In this document: positions 25,209 through 33,536 of the stretch, in pieces
Layout: every line of letters starts with the position of its first letter
Position numbering within the stretch: position 1 is the stretch's first letter
NCBI RefSeq assembly: GCF_003970915.1
Contig: NZ_RXOF01000007.1
Coordinates: 124,001-188,000 of the forward strand
From: Hymenobacter gummosus
GTDB lineage: Bacteria > Bacteroidota > Bacteroidia > Cytophagales > Hymenobacteraceae
Direction: 5' to 3'
Length of the DNA stretch: 64,000 nucleotides
Position numbers and translations under genes: made by a program
Notes under the pieces: model-generated
The model's database searches: none
What the model saw: only the letters and a program-made list of their open reading frames with translations
Told to the model about the DNA's origin: nothing

Positions 25209-26600
25209 TTACTCCCCCGGCCCGGGCAGCACCCAGGCGTAGTGGCCCAGGCCGCGCTGCTGGGTGAGCAGGTTCAGCTGCGGGCTGACCAGCGGGCGGG
25301 ACGGGTGGCCGTTCAGGCTCAGCTGGGAGTCGCAGTACACGGCTACGGGCTGCAGGCCGCGGCGGCGGTAGTTCTCGGCCAGCCGGTGGGCAAACTCCAG
25401 CAGTAAGTCGGGGCTGTCGACGAGCTTGCGGGCCTGGTTGGGTGTCAGGTACTGGTCGGGCCACTCGATTTGCTCCCGGCCATCGGGCAGCTGCACCCGG
25501 AAACGGGCCCAGCCGCTCTTGGCGCGCAGCATCAGGTGCCAGCTGAAGCGGTGGCCCTCCTCGGTCCAGTGCACATCGGCGGGGTACAGGAAGTGGCGCA
25601 GGGGCAGCAGCAGCTGCACCGCTGCAAACGCCGCCAGCCCTACCAGCACCCGGCGGCGTACCCGCGGCGGGGGCAGCGCGGCGGCCTCTGCTTGGTCGGC
25701 CACTGCCGCATCCGAGCCCAAAGTGGTGGACGGCGCGGGCAAGCGGCGGCGGAACCAGCGGCCCACGAAGCCGGGCAGGCGGCGCGGAAAATCGGGGGCG
25801 AAGAACAGGCTGGTGAGCAGCAGAGCCACCCAGGGGAAGGTGCCCAGGCCGAACACCACCACGTTGCAGAGGTGAAACAAGGCCGCCCAGGCGAAGCCCC
25901 AGACGCGGGTGCGGCGCCACAGCAGCAGCGGCACCACCAGCGCATCGAAGGCCAGGCCGCCGTAGCTCATCAGCCAGGGCGTAAATGGGTGCGCCAGCAA
26001 ACCGCCCACGACGGGGTACTGCGCCTTGGCGGCCATCCACACGGTGAGGGGGCGGGCGGCCAGCCAGTCGGGGTTGAGCTTGGCCAGGGCCGCAAACACG
26101 TAGACCAGCCCGATCTGAAACAGCACCACGGCGCGCATCCAGGCGGGCACGGTGGCAGCCGGGGCCACCCGGCCGGCGCGCACATCGGCGGAGGCGGCGC
26201 GGTGGGCGGGCAGCAGCGCCAGCACGGCCGCCAGCAGGGCGTAGAGGTAGAAGTGGTTGATGTACTCGGTTTCCTCCAGCAGCAGCAGGGCCGTGTAGCC
26301 CAGGCTCAGCAGCACGGCGGCCCCGCGGTAGCGCCAGCCCGCCGCCACGGCCACGCCACTGCCCACAATCAGCCCGTAGATGCCGTAGATGACCGCGGCC
26401 GGCGGGTGCGGCAGCCACTCCCAGCCGAAGTAGCGCAGGTGAAAGCGCGGCGCGGTGTAGTTCAGCACCCGCCCGATAACGAGGCCGCCGCCGTGCTCCA
26501 AAGCCAGCAGCACGCCCGCCGCCAGCCGCAAGTACACCAGCCAGGCAATATCGACGGGACGAAACAGGGCGCGCGTGAGGCGGGAAACGGTGGGCTGCAT
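25209..26600 (-). CDS. HTTM / vitamin K-dependent gamma-carboxylase-like membrane protein
   Basis: A 463-residue protein from ATG 26598-26600. Several membrane helices fill residues 15-290, with the HTTM-family YFGWEWLP, INHFYLYALLA and the LAKLNPDWL segment, where the Lys corresponds to the position of the catalytic base lysine of vertebrate gamma-carboxylase. The last 150 residues are soluble (FSWHLMLRAKSGWARFRVQL, WPDQYLTPNQARKL). Bacterial members are uncharacterised; a quinone-coupled reaction is inferred from the family. Confidence 0.8.
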   Translation of the reverse strand: MQPTVSRLTRALFRPVDIAWLVYLRLAAGVLLALEHGGGLVIGRVLNYTAPRFHLRYFGWEWLPHPPAAVIYGIYGLIVGSGVAVAAGWRYRGAAVLLSLGYTALLLLEETEYINHFYLYALLAAVLALLPAHRAASADVRAGRVAPAATVPAWMRAVVLFQIGLVYVFAALAKLNPDWLAARPLTVWMAAKAQYPVVGGLLAHPFTPWLMSYGGLAFDALVVPLLLWRRTRVWGFAWAALFHLCNVVVFGLGTFPWVALLLTSLFFAPDFPRRLPGFVGRWFRRRLPAPSTTLGSDAAVADQAEAAALPPPRVRRRVLVGLAAFAAVQLLLPLRHFLYPADVHWTEEGHRFSWHLMLRAKSGWARFRVQLPDGREQIEWPDQYLTPNQARKLVDSPDLLLEFAHRLAENYRRRGLQPVAVYCDSQLSLNGHPSRPLVSPQLNLLTQQRGLGHYAWVLPGPGE

Positions 26601-26603
26601 ACC

Positions 26604-26611
26604 CAAAGCTA
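26604..26611 (-). promoter_or_regulatory. -7 element 3 nt from the HTTM gene ATG
   Basis: Minus-strand TAGCTTTG, then GGT and ATG, a leaderless arrangement. Confidence 0.5.
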
Positions 26612-26705
26612 CGCGCCGGATGCCGCCGACGATTCAGCGCGGCGGAATCAGCCGCCGCTGGCCGGCTCAACCCTCATTTTTACCTACCGCGCGGCCGCAA
26701 TCCGC

Positions 26706-26713
26706 TACTTTTG
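26706..26713 (+). promoter_or_regulatory. -7 promoter element of the Nfu gene
   Basis: TACTTTTG, exact TAnnTTTG match, 86 nt upstream of the ATG. Confidence 0.6.
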
Positions 26714-26799
26714 CAACCACGGGGCCGGGCTTGCGGTTATACACCAAATCCGCTTCCTTGCGGCCTTCCTCCTTGTCTCTAAGCAGCACAGTCTCAACC

Positions 26800-27426
26800 A
26801 TGAATACTACAGCCCCCACCGGCTCGGTGTCCATCTACGCCGAAGCCTCCCCGAACCCCGAGTCGATGAAGTTCGTGCTCAACACCCAGCTGCTCAGCGA
26901 CGGGGTGAGCGTGGACTACCCCGACGCCGAAGCCGCCGCCAACTCGCCGCTGGCCCAGGAGCTGTTCAAGTTCGACTACGTGAGCCGCGTGTTCATCGCC
27001 CAGAACTTCGTGACGGTGACCAAGACCTCCGACCTGTCGTGGACGCACCTGATTCCGGAGCTGCGCACCTTCCTGAAGTCCTACGTGGAGTCGGGCGGCC
27101 CGATTTTCCTGGTGGACCCCGTGGCCGAGCACCGCGCCGCCCAGCAGGAAGCCGCCGGCGCCGCTGGCTCGGAGGAAGACCAGGCCACGGCCCAGAAAAT
27201 CATCGACCTGCTCGACAACTACGTGCGCCCGGCCGTGGAGCAGGATGGTGGCAACATCACCTTCAAGAGCTACAACGACGGCATCGTGACGGTAAACCTG
27301 CAGGGCTCCTGCTCGGGCTGCCCCTCGGCCACGGTCACGCTCAAGTCGGGCATCGAGAACCTGCTCAAGCGCATGGTACCCGAGGTGAAGGAAGTAGTAG
27401 CCGAAGGCGTTACGGCTTCCTTCTAA
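26800..27426 (+). CDS. Nfu-type iron-sulfur cluster carrier
   Basis: A 208-residue protein from ATG 26800. The N-terminal domain (ASPNPESMKFVLN near 16-28) is the Nfu_N type; after a charged linker (QEAAGAAGSEEDQATA), the C-terminal domain has VRPAVEQDGGNITF and the cluster-binding CSGCPSA. Nfu proteins receive 4Fe-4S clusters and pass them to target enzymes. No suf or isc genes are adjacent. Strong terminator downstream. Confidence 0.9.
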   Translation: MNTTAPTGSVSIYAEASPNPESMKFVLNTQLLSDGVSVDYPDAEAAANSPLAQELFKFDYVSRVFIAQNFVTVTKTSDLSWTHLIPELRTFLKSYVESGGPIFLVDPVAEHRAAQQEAAGAAGSEEDQATAQKIIDLLDNYVRPAVEQDGGNITFKSYNDGIVTVNLQGSCSGCPSATVTLKSGIENLLKRMVPEVKEVVAEGVTASF

Positions 27427-27510
27427 ATCACGGATTGCTGCGGATTAATCCGGATTTGGCTACGCCTTCCTTCGGTTCACGGATTTCGTGGACGATTCCG
27501 TTTAACGGCA
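27427..27510. repeat. Low-complexity ACGGATT-word element
   Basis: TCACGGATT, GCGGATTAATCCGG, TTCACGGATT and GATTCCG follow one another in both orientations. Related word-runs are at 29050-29085 and 56590-56656, each beginning directly after a stop codon or close to one. Confidence 0.5.
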
Positions 27511-27518
27511 CAGTTCGT

Positions 27519-27565
27519 AAAACGCAACAGCGCCCGACCGGCTGGTCGGGCGCTGTTGCGTTTTT
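27519..27565. terminator. Bidirectional terminator of the Nfu gene
   Basis: ACGCAACAGCGCCCGACC pairs with GGTCGGGCGCTGTTGCGT, followed by TTTTT. Confidence 0.85.
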
Positions 27566-27601
27566 GGGCTTGGCAGCCCCGGGTGTCAGCCGACAGAAGT
27601 A

Positions 27602-28192
27602 TCAGTTCGCCAAGTCGAATACTTCGCCGGTTTCCAGCTCGTAGCGGAGCAGACCGGCGCGCTGGTCCCAGTAGGCGGCGCGCAGCTGGCTGCCGCGCAG
27701 GTAGATGGCGTTTTGCCCGTTGCGAATGGCGTAGGCGTTGGGGTAGCTACGGCCGCCCGCCAGCGTCACGGGGGCGGGCAGCAGCGTAAACACTTTGCCG
27801 CCGGGCACGTCGCTCTTGTTGCCGAGCAGGCCGGCGAGGTTGAACAGCAGCGTGGCTTCGCGCTCGGGGGTGGTTTTGTCCAGCTGCAGCGTGAAGCTGG
27901 GGCCTTGCTCCCCGCCGTAGTTGGTGGCCGAGCTGAGAATCAGCGTCAGGCGCAGGGGCTGGTAAGGGCCCGATTCCAGCTTGTTGCAGTCCTGGTTGCT
28001 GCGCATTTCCTTGATGGCCTCCATCGTCAGCACGTTGGTGGCGCCCCGGTTGCTGCGAAACGTCAGCTGCTGGCCGGGCTGGTAGGCACCGACCCAGGCC
28101 CGCTCGTCGGCGGTGGGCTCTACCGGCGTACAGTCGCCGCAGCCGGTGGCGGCGGCCAGCAGCGGCGAGAGAAAAGCCAGGAGCTTGCGCAT
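27602..28192 (-). CDS. Lipoprotein, unknown function
   Basis: A 196-residue protein with signal LLAFLSPLLAAATGC, where Cys 18 is a lipobox cysteine. The mature part has regular strand-like spacing (LTFRSNRGATNVLTMEAIKE, LRLTLILSSATNYGG, FTLQLDKTTPEREATLLFNL). It is probably an extracytoplasmic beta-barrel-like or sheet protein anchored to a membrane. Convergent with the Nfu gene, divergent from the endonuclease V-like gene. I do not recognise the family. Confidence 0.65.
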   Translation of the reverse strand: MRKLLAFLSPLLAAATGCGDCTPVEPTADERAWVGAYQPGQQLTFRSNRGATNVLTMEAIKEMRSNQDCNKLESGPYQPLRLTLILSSATNYGGEQGPSFTLQLDKTTPEREATLLFNLAGLLGNKSDVPGGKVFTLLPAPVTLAGGRSYPNAYAIRNGQNAIYLRGSQLRAAYWDQRAGLLRYELETGEVFDLAN

Positions 28193-28325
28193 GGCGGAGC
28201 ACCGGCGGGAGGTGGCGCCGGCTCCGGGTTTTAACGGCTCGACAGCGGCAACGTTGGCAAGTGGCGGCGCCGGGCTACTTTTCGGCGGCGGCTCATCACG
28301 CCTCTTACCTCCCTCCTGCTCCCGG

Positions 28326-28841
28326 ATGCTCCTCGCCCTCGACGTTGCCTACTCCCCCACCCAGGGCCACGCCGTAGCCCTGGCCTTTCCCGCCTGGGCC
28401 GCCGCCGAAGCCTCTGCGGTATATCAGGCCACCGTCAGCCCCGTGGCCGACTACGAGCCGGGCGCCTTCTACAAGCGGGAGCTGCCCTGCCTGCTGGCCG
28501 TGCTGGCCCAGGTGCCGCTGGCCGAAGTCGACGCCTTGATTGTCGACGGCTACGTGACGCTGGGCGCCGATAACCGCCTCGGCCTGGGCCAGCACCTGTA
28601 CGCGGCTTTGGAGGAGCGCATTCCCGTAATCGGCGTGGCCAAGACGCGCTTTGCCGGCGTAGCCCCGCAGGTGGTGCCGGTGCGGCGCGGGCAGAGCCAA
28701 AACCCGCTCTACGTCACCAGCGTGGGGCTGCCCGTGGCCGAAGCTGCCCGGCACGTAGCCGCCATGCACGGCGCCTACCGCCTGCCCACCCTGCTCAAGC
28801 AGCTCGACGATTTGACCAAGCAGGCCCTGCCGCCGGTCTGA
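28326..28841 (+). CDS. Endonuclease V-like protein (short)
   Basis: A 171-residue protein from ATG 28326. LLALDVAYSP, FYKRELPCLLAVL, VDALIVDGYVTLG and IPVIGVAKTRF match the endonuclease V core (catalytic acidic residues in DVAY, KRE and VDG), but the canonical enzymes are about 220 residues and begin well upstream of the first strand, so this is a trimmed version. Endonuclease V cuts next to deoxyinosine in DNA (or inosine in RNA). Activity here is inferred. A near-consensus promoter (TACTTTTC, 28276-28283) precedes it. Confidence 0.75.
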   Translation: MLLALDVAYSPTQGHAVALAFPAWAAAEASAVYQATVSPVADYEPGAFYKRELPCLLAVLAQVPLAEVDALIVDGYVTLGADNRLGLGQHLYAALEERIPVIGVAKTRFAGVAPQVVPVRRGQSQNPLYVTSVGLPVAEAARHVAAMHGAYRLPTLLKQLDDLTKQALPPV

Positions 28842-28883
28842 ATCGGGCTAAAAACCAAGCGGCCCGACCACTACTGGCCGGGC

Positions 28884-29016
28884 CGGTGGCGAGAAACAAG
28901 GAAGCTCCGCCTTGCGCGGTGCCCCGGCGTCAACCGGGCGCAGGACAGTCGCCCGGCTCCTCCTTGGCGCCGTAGCACCGCCCGAAACAGAGCTTCCCGT
29001 TTGTTGCAGCGCAAAT
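28884..29016. ncRNA. Possible structured RNA, unknown class
   Basis: The convergent gap after the endonuclease V-like gene holds a nested structure: an outer stem (ACAAGGAAGCTC with GAGCTTCCCGTTTGT), an inner stem (GCGGTGC with GCACCGC) and at least one internal hairpin (CCCCGG-CGTCAA-CCGGGC). No known RNA class matches; strand is not determined. It could also be a palindromic element rather than an RNA. Confidence 0.35.
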
Positions 29017-29049
29017 CGTCCGCGCGTGTTGCAGGCTCAATCGTCTACA

Positions 29050-29085
29050 AAATCCGTGTAATCCGTCGAATCCGTCTAAATCCGT
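29050..29085. repeat. AATCCGT-word run
   Basis: AATCCGT occurs four times in 36 nt with spacers of 2-4 nt, running up to the stop of the DUF5777 gene. It matches the word family at 27427 and 56590. Confidence 0.55.
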
Positions 29086-29987
29086 GATTTGTGGTTCAGC
29101 CCGAAGGAGCGGCTGATGTTGAAGCCAAAGAAAATGTCGCCCTTGAAGAAGTTGCCCGTGGTGCGCGGAATGAACAGCGGGTCGACCATGCCCTGGGCGT
29201 TGGTGAAGTGCAGCTGAAACACGTGCCCGCCGGTTTCAATGTCGAAGCCCAGGGCCAGCGGGTTGCGGGCCTGCTCTGCCGTAGCGTCCGACAGCACGTA
29301 GTAGTACTCGGCCGTCACGGCAATGCGCTTGGTGAGCTTCTGGCGCAGGGCCCCGCCCAGGGCGTACACGTCGTTGTCGTCGGTGGGCTGGGGCACCAGG
29401 TTGCGGTGCACCAAGGTGGGCATGAGCTGCACCGAGAGGCTGGGGCTGAACTTGCGCGCCAGCAGAGCCTGGTAGCTGTAGGCCATGCGCGAGGCGGTGC
29501 TGCGGTCGGCCCCGGTCGGGAACTTCAGGGTGGTGATGGTGCTGGTAGCCAGCAAGGTCAACGACACCGGCATGGACCGCGGGCCGGTGTGCTGGCGCAG
29601 GGCCCGGTATTTCACGAAGCCGTCGTAGGTTTTGTCCAGGGAGCTGCGCCCGATGCCCACCGCCACCCTATCGTTGATACCGTACTCCAGGCCCAGGCGG
29701 ATGGTGGCCTGATCGAGACCGAAGAAGTTGTAGGCCCCGCTGTTGAGCTGCCCGAAGCGGTGTCCGATCAGAAACTGCATGGAGCCCCGGGCCGGCGTCT
29801 CGATGGACTGCCCGTTGACGATGCGCGTGCCCTTGAAGGTGCCGGTGGCGAAGTCCGGCTTGGCCTCGGTGGTGGTTTGCTGCTCCAGCTGCTGCAGCAG
29901 GTCGTCCTGGGCGGCGGCGGCCAGCGGCAGCAGCAGGGCGCCGCTCAGCAGCAGCCGGCGCAGCGCGGGGGCGTAGAAAGCATTCAT
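29076..29987 (-). CDS. DUF5777 family beta-barrel protein
   Basis: A 303-residue protein with signal peptide (LLLSGALLLPLAAAAQ) and a beta-barrel body, ending in FFGFNISRSFGLNHKSRI. Characteristic segments are FLIGHRFGQLNSGAYNFFGL, VAVGIGRSSLDKTYDGFVKY and YYVLSD. DUF5777 is a predicted outer-membrane barrel. It is last in an operon with a YceI protein (27-nt gap) and a cytochrome c lipoprotein, an arrangement that suggests one extracytoplasmic system. Confidence 0.82.
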   Translation of the reverse strand: MNAFYAPALRRLLLSGALLLPLAAAAQDDLLQQLEQQTTTEAKPDFATGTFKGTRIVNGQSIETPARGSMQFLIGHRFGQLNSGAYNFFGLDQATIRLGLEYGINDRVAVGIGRSSLDKTYDGFVKYRALRQHTGPRSMPVSLTLLATSTITTLKFPTGADRSTASRMAYSYQALLARKFSPSLSVQLMPTLVHRNLVPQPTDDNDVYALGGALRQKLTKRIAVTAEYYYVLSDATAEQARNPLALGFDIETGGHVFQLHFTNAQGMVDPLFIPRTTGNFFKGDIFFGFNISRSFGLNHKSRI

Positions 29988-30014
29988 AAGGAGGAGGAAG
30001 CGGATGAGAGGCGC

Positions 30015-30614
30015 TTATTCGGGGCGGGCCGGCGCGGCCGACTGCTGCTGCGACACGGGCGGGGCAATCTGCGGGGCGCACACGGCGTACACCGTTATGG
30101 CTACCGATTTGGCAATGTGCTCTTTGATGAGGGCGGGCACGTCGATTTTGTAGTCGGCCGGGGCCACGTTGAATTTGGCCTTGGCCACCAGCTGCTTATC
30201 GAGCATTTCCAGGGTGCCGGGTACCCGCACGCGGCGCTTCACCCCGTGGATGGTCAGGTCGCCCTCCACTTCCACCGCCACCACGCCGCTGTTGGGCAGT
30301 CCGTTGTCGGGCAGGTTCAGGATGCGGCCGCTGAAGGTGGCCCGCGGGTACTTTTCCGATTCCACGAAATTCTCGTTGAAATGCGCCTGCATCAGCCCGT
30401 CGGGGAAGACAAACTCCTTCATCGTCGCCACGAAGGCCATCTGCTGGCTGAGCAAGTCGATGGCGGCCGTCACCTGGCTGTTCTTGGCCGCAATGTCTTC
30501 CAGCGGCGCGTCGGAAAAGAAGTCGATGGTGGCCGAGCGGGTGGTGTAGCGTTGCTGGGCCAGCAGCGGCCCGGCCAGCAGCAGGGCCGCGCAAAGGGTG
30601 AAAAGGCGTCTCAT
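30015..30614 (-). CDS. YceI family periplasmic protein
   Basis: A 199-residue protein with signal peptide (LCAALLLAGPLLAQ). SATIDFFSDAPLEDIAAKNS, FVESEKYPRATFSGRI and GDLTIHGVKRRVRVPG are the YceI lipocalin-like strands. The family binds isoprenoid or polyprenyl lipids in a few studied cases. Middle gene of the cytochrome/YceI/DUF5777 operon. Confidence 0.88.
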   Translation of the reverse strand: MRRLFTLCAALLLAGPLLAQQRYTTRSATIDFFSDAPLEDIAAKNSQVTAAIDLLSQQMAFVATMKEFVFPDGLMQAHFNENFVESEKYPRATFSGRILNLPDNGLPNSGVVAVEVEGDLTIHGVKRRVRVPGTLEMLDKQLVAKAKFNVAPADYKIDVPALIKEHIAKSVAITVYAVCAPQIAPPVSQQQSAAPARPE

Positions 30615-30628
30615 GGTTGTGGTAGAGC

Positions 30629-31033
30629 TTAGTTGTCGGGCATGCCGGCGCGCACCCAGATTTTCACTTTGTTGATGTCGCAGTCCGACAGGCGGGGCTC
30701 GTCGTCGGGCATGGCGGGGTAGCCGGGCTTGTGCTGAATCACGCCCAGCAGCTGCCCGGTGCGGCCCAGCGTCTGCACGTCGTGGTGCGCAGTCACTACC
30801 ACCCCGCCCTCGGTTCGCGTCGGGCCGTGGCAGCGCAGGCAGTGCTGGGCCAGCAGGGGCTGAATGGTGCCGCGGTAGGTCACGCTCACGGAGTCGCAGC
30901 TGCTTAGCTCGCCCGCGAAAAGCTCCTGCTCGTTGTCGTAGGAGCAGCTGCTGGTGCCCAGCAGGGCGCTGGCCAGCAGCACCGCCAGCGCCGCCAAGCC
31001 GGCCGCCGGGGGCATGTGCCGTAAAGTCATCAT
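30629..31033 (-). CDS. Monohaem cytochrome c-like lipoprotein
   Basis: A 134-residue protein. The signal peptide ends in the lipobox ALLGTSSC, and CLRCHGPT is a CxxCH haem-attachment site, with MPDDE and WVRAGMPDN supplying a possible Met ligand and the typical C-terminal helix. The start could be 31033 or 31030 (two ATGs). First gene of the three-gene operon, 14 nt from YceI. Probably faces the periplasm and passes electrons. Confidence 0.85.
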   Translation of the reverse strand: MMTLRHMPPAAGLAALAVLLASALLGTSSCSYDNEQELFAGELSSCDSVSVTYRGTIQPLLAQHCLRCHGPTRTEGGVVVTAHHDVQTLGRTGQLLGVIQHKPGYPAMPDDEPRLSDCDINKVKIWVRAGMPDN

Positions 31034-31088
31034 CGGAAGAGGTATGGCCGGGGCGCAGGGCCGCCGCGCCCGGTGGTGGATTGAAAAA

Positions 31089-32762
31089 TCAGAGGCCGTA
31101 TTTCAGTCCGAAAAACACGCCGCCGCTGCTCAGGCGCACTTTGCCCACCCCCACCCCGCCCAGGGGCAGCTTCAGGTAGGGCTCGGCCTGCACCGACCAG
31201 CGCGGGCTGAGCTGCCGCTCCACACCGGCCGACAGGTTGACCACGCTGAAAGGGTGGTTGCCGCTCTTGCGGATTTGCCAGCTGTTGGTGCGCGACGTGC
31301 CGTAGTACGTGTAGTTGTAGTAGTAGCTCTCGTCGCGCATCAGCAGCGACGAAAGCCCCGTGCTGACGAAGGCCCGGTACCGCACGCCCTGCCAGGCGTC
31401 GAAGCGCAGGTTCACCGGAATGTCGATGATGCGGCAGGTGGCTTCGATGCGCTCCACCGCGTAAGCCGGCGGCCGGGGCCAGGTGTAGTCGGAGCCGCGG
31501 GCCTGGTAGTGCTTCACCGAGCTGAGCAGCCCCACGCTCAGGCGCAGGCGCGGCCGCAACTGGTACTCCACCTGCAGGCCCGCGCTCCGGCCCACCCGCT
31601 CGAAACCGGCATTGCGCACGGTGCTCAGCTCCGGCGCGTACAGGCCGGTGATGAAGATGCGGCTAGGCACGGCGGGCCGCGGCCGGCGCCGCACCACGCT
31701 ATCGGGCGCGGGCAGCAGGGCCGGCAGCGCATCGGTGGCTTCCAGCAACAGCAGTGTCTGCCGCGCGGTAAGCCTATCTGCCGCCGGTGGCGCGGCGGCG
31801 GCGGCATTGGCCGTTAGCGGCGCCTGGGCCGGAGCCGGCTGCTCGTTGGCGCCGGGCGCGGCCGGGGCGTTGCCCGCCGTCGAAGCCAACATACCCGCCG
31901 AGGACAGCTGACGTGCAGCTTCGGCAGGGGTCAGCTCAGCCGTCGGAGCATTCAGGGAGGCGGCCCCGGGCTGCCCCAGGCGGGTTTTCATCCCAGCACT
32001 GGGCGTATCGGCCCGCTCAGGCGCCGTGGCCGAGCGGCCGGTGCCCCGACTGCTCTGCCCCACACCCACCGGCGCTGCTTGGACTCTGCCTGCCCGGACC
32101 GCAGCCCCGGCCTCCGATACCCGCGCCGCGGTGGCCGCCGGGCCACGGCCGCGGCGGGTAGCACCAGCCGCTACTGCCGCCACCCGCGGCACCGTGCGGC
32201 GCCGACGCGCCCGCCCCGCGCTGGCGGCGGCTTCCGCAGCGGCGTAGGTTTCCGGCTGCTCCTCCGACTGCGGCGAAGGCAGCAGCGCCACGGCCGGGTC
32301 TTGGGGCAAACCGGCTGCCGAGGACGTAGCGGCGGCGGGTATCCGTTTGCTTATAGTAGGCTGCCGGGCCGGCGCATTGCCCGGGGCGGGTGCTGAAGAG
32401 GCGGCAGCAGCGTAGCGGGCCCCGGCCTGCGGCGGCCGCGCGGCCGCGCTGGTGGCCGCCTGAGTAGAGCGGGCGGCTTCGGCAGCGCGGGCTGGAGCGG
32501 TGGCGGTGGGCTCGGGACCAAACGGGCGGCCGGCGTCGCTGAAATACTCGCGGTAGCTGCCCCAGAGCAGCAGCAGCACGGCCACGATGCCCACTTCGGC
32601 GGCAAACCAGCGGGCCACCTTGCGGTTGACGAGCTGCTGCACCCGGGCCTCGTCCAGCTGCTGCTCCATGCGCGCCCACGCCCCCAGGTTCAGCTCCTCG
32701 GGGTAGTGCTCAGCGCCCTGCCGGAACAGGGCGTCGAGTTCCTCATCCGATAGATCCGACAT
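31089..32762 (-). CDS. Anti-sigma-like protein with TM helix, long linker and outer-membrane barrel
   Basis: A 557-residue protein of unusual build. Residues 1-50 (LSDEELDALFRQGAEHYPEE, then LNLGAWARMEQQLD) look like the cytoplasmic sigma-binding part of an anti-sigma factor; about 57-75 (FAAEVGIVAVLLLLWG) is one membrane helix; about 80-360 is a long Ala/Pro/Gly-rich low-complexity linker; about 370-557 has the aromatic, alternating strands of an outer-membrane barrel (IFITGLYAPELSTVRNAGFE, LRLSVGLLSSVKHYQARG, YLKLPLGGVGVGKVRLSSGG). It overlaps the ECF sigma gene by about 20 nt. An alternative ATG is at 32768. Confidence 0.7.
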   Translation of the reverse strand: MSDLSDEELDALFRQGAEHYPEELNLGAWARMEQQLDEARVQQLVNRKVARWFAAEVGIVAVLLLLWGSYREYFSDAGRPFGPEPTATAPARAAEAARSTQAATSAAARPPQAGARYAAAASSAPAPGNAPARQPTISKRIPAAATSSAAGLPQDPAVALLPSPQSEEQPETYAAAEAAASAGRARRRRTVPRVAAVAAGATRRGRGPAATAARVSEAGAAVRAGRVQAAPVGVGQSSRGTGRSATAPERADTPSAGMKTRLGQPGAASLNAPTAELTPAEAARQLSSAGMLASTAGNAPAAPGANEQPAPAQAPLTANAAAAAPPAADRLTARQTLLLLEATDALPALLPAPDSVVRRRPRPAVPSRIFITGLYAPELSTVRNAGFERVGRSAGLQVEYQLRPRLRLSVGLLSSVKHYQARGSDYTWPRPPAYAVERIEATCRIIDIPVNLRFDAWQGVRYRAFVSTGLSSLLMRDESYYYNYTYYGTSRTNSWQIRKSGNHPFSVVNLSAGVERQLSPRWSVQAEPYLKLPLGGVGVGKVRLSSGGVFFGLKYGL

Positions 32763-33351
32763 ACGCATGGTGGCGGGTTTTAAAAAGCAAGGTTTTCAGG
32801 TGCGCCCGGGCCTTGGAGAGGTTGGACTTGGAAGCCCCCACCGAAATGCCGAGCTGGGCGGCAATTTCCTCGTGGGTGTACCCGTCGATGACGTAGAGGT
32901 TGAACACGGCCCGGTAGCCGGGCGTGAGCTGGCTCACCAGCCGGATGATTTCCTCGTAGCTCAGCGCGTCGAGGGCGGTGTAATGGTCGTCGGCGTACTG
33001 CAGAGCCGGCGTATCGTCGAGCGACTGTTGGTGCCGGTGTTTCTCGGTGGCCCGGTACTGGTCGATGGCGGTGTGAATCATGATGCGTTTCAGCCACCCC
33101 CGAAAGGTGCTGCTCAGCTGGTCGTACTTCGTGGTATCGAAGCGGGCCACGTCGCGAAACACCTTCATAAACCCGTCGTTGACGGCCTCCATGGCTTCGT
33201 CGCGGGTGCGGGCGTAGCGCAGGCAGATGCCCATAGCGTAGCTGTAGTACAGCATGTACAGCCGGCGCTGGCTGCCACGGTCGGCCCGCTGGCAGCCGCC
33301 GAGCAGGCCAAGCAGCAAATCGGGGTCGTGGTCGGGCTGAGCGGAAGGCAC
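32743..33351 (-). CDS. ECF-type RNA polymerase sigma factor
   Basis: A 202-residue sigma-70 family protein with GTG start. Region 2 has MAMGICLRYARTRDEAMEAV-type sequence and DGFMKVFRDV; region 4 has LTPGYRAVFNLYVIDGYTHE then EIAAQLGISVGASKSNLSKA. The stop overlaps the start of the anti-sigma-like gene, so translation is probably coupled. The upstream 33352-33420 is AT-rich and a likely promoter site. No target promoter is visible. Confidence 0.9.
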   Translation of the reverse strand: MPSAQPDHDPDLLLGLLGGCQRADRGSQRRLYMLYYSYAMGICLRYARTRDEAMEAVNDGFMKVFRDVARFDTTKYDQLSSTFRGWLKRIMIHTAIDQYRATEKHRHQQSLDDTPALQYADDHYTALDALSYEEIIRLVSQLTPGYRAVFNLYVIDGYTHEEIAAQLGISVGASKSNLSKARAHLKTLLFKTRHHAYVGSIG

Positions 33352-33536
33352 GGCGGCAGGGAGTGGTGGTTGGTATTGGGCTACTCGCAGGCAGTCAGCC
33401 CAATGGTTGCCTGATTCTCCCTAAAAGTTAAAAAATTATGTAGCTACATGATTATCATAGATTAAAAGATTTTCATCTAACGGTTTTACCTGATAATCAG
33501 GGCCTGAATCCTGACTTAATATAATGGCTACCAACT

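Noticed and set aside
28884..29016. RNase P RNA (AGGACAGTC..CCGGCTCC resembles its AGGAAAGTCCGGGCTCC)
   Set aside because: The element is about 130 nt, lacks the other conserved RNase P blocks and the match is partial.
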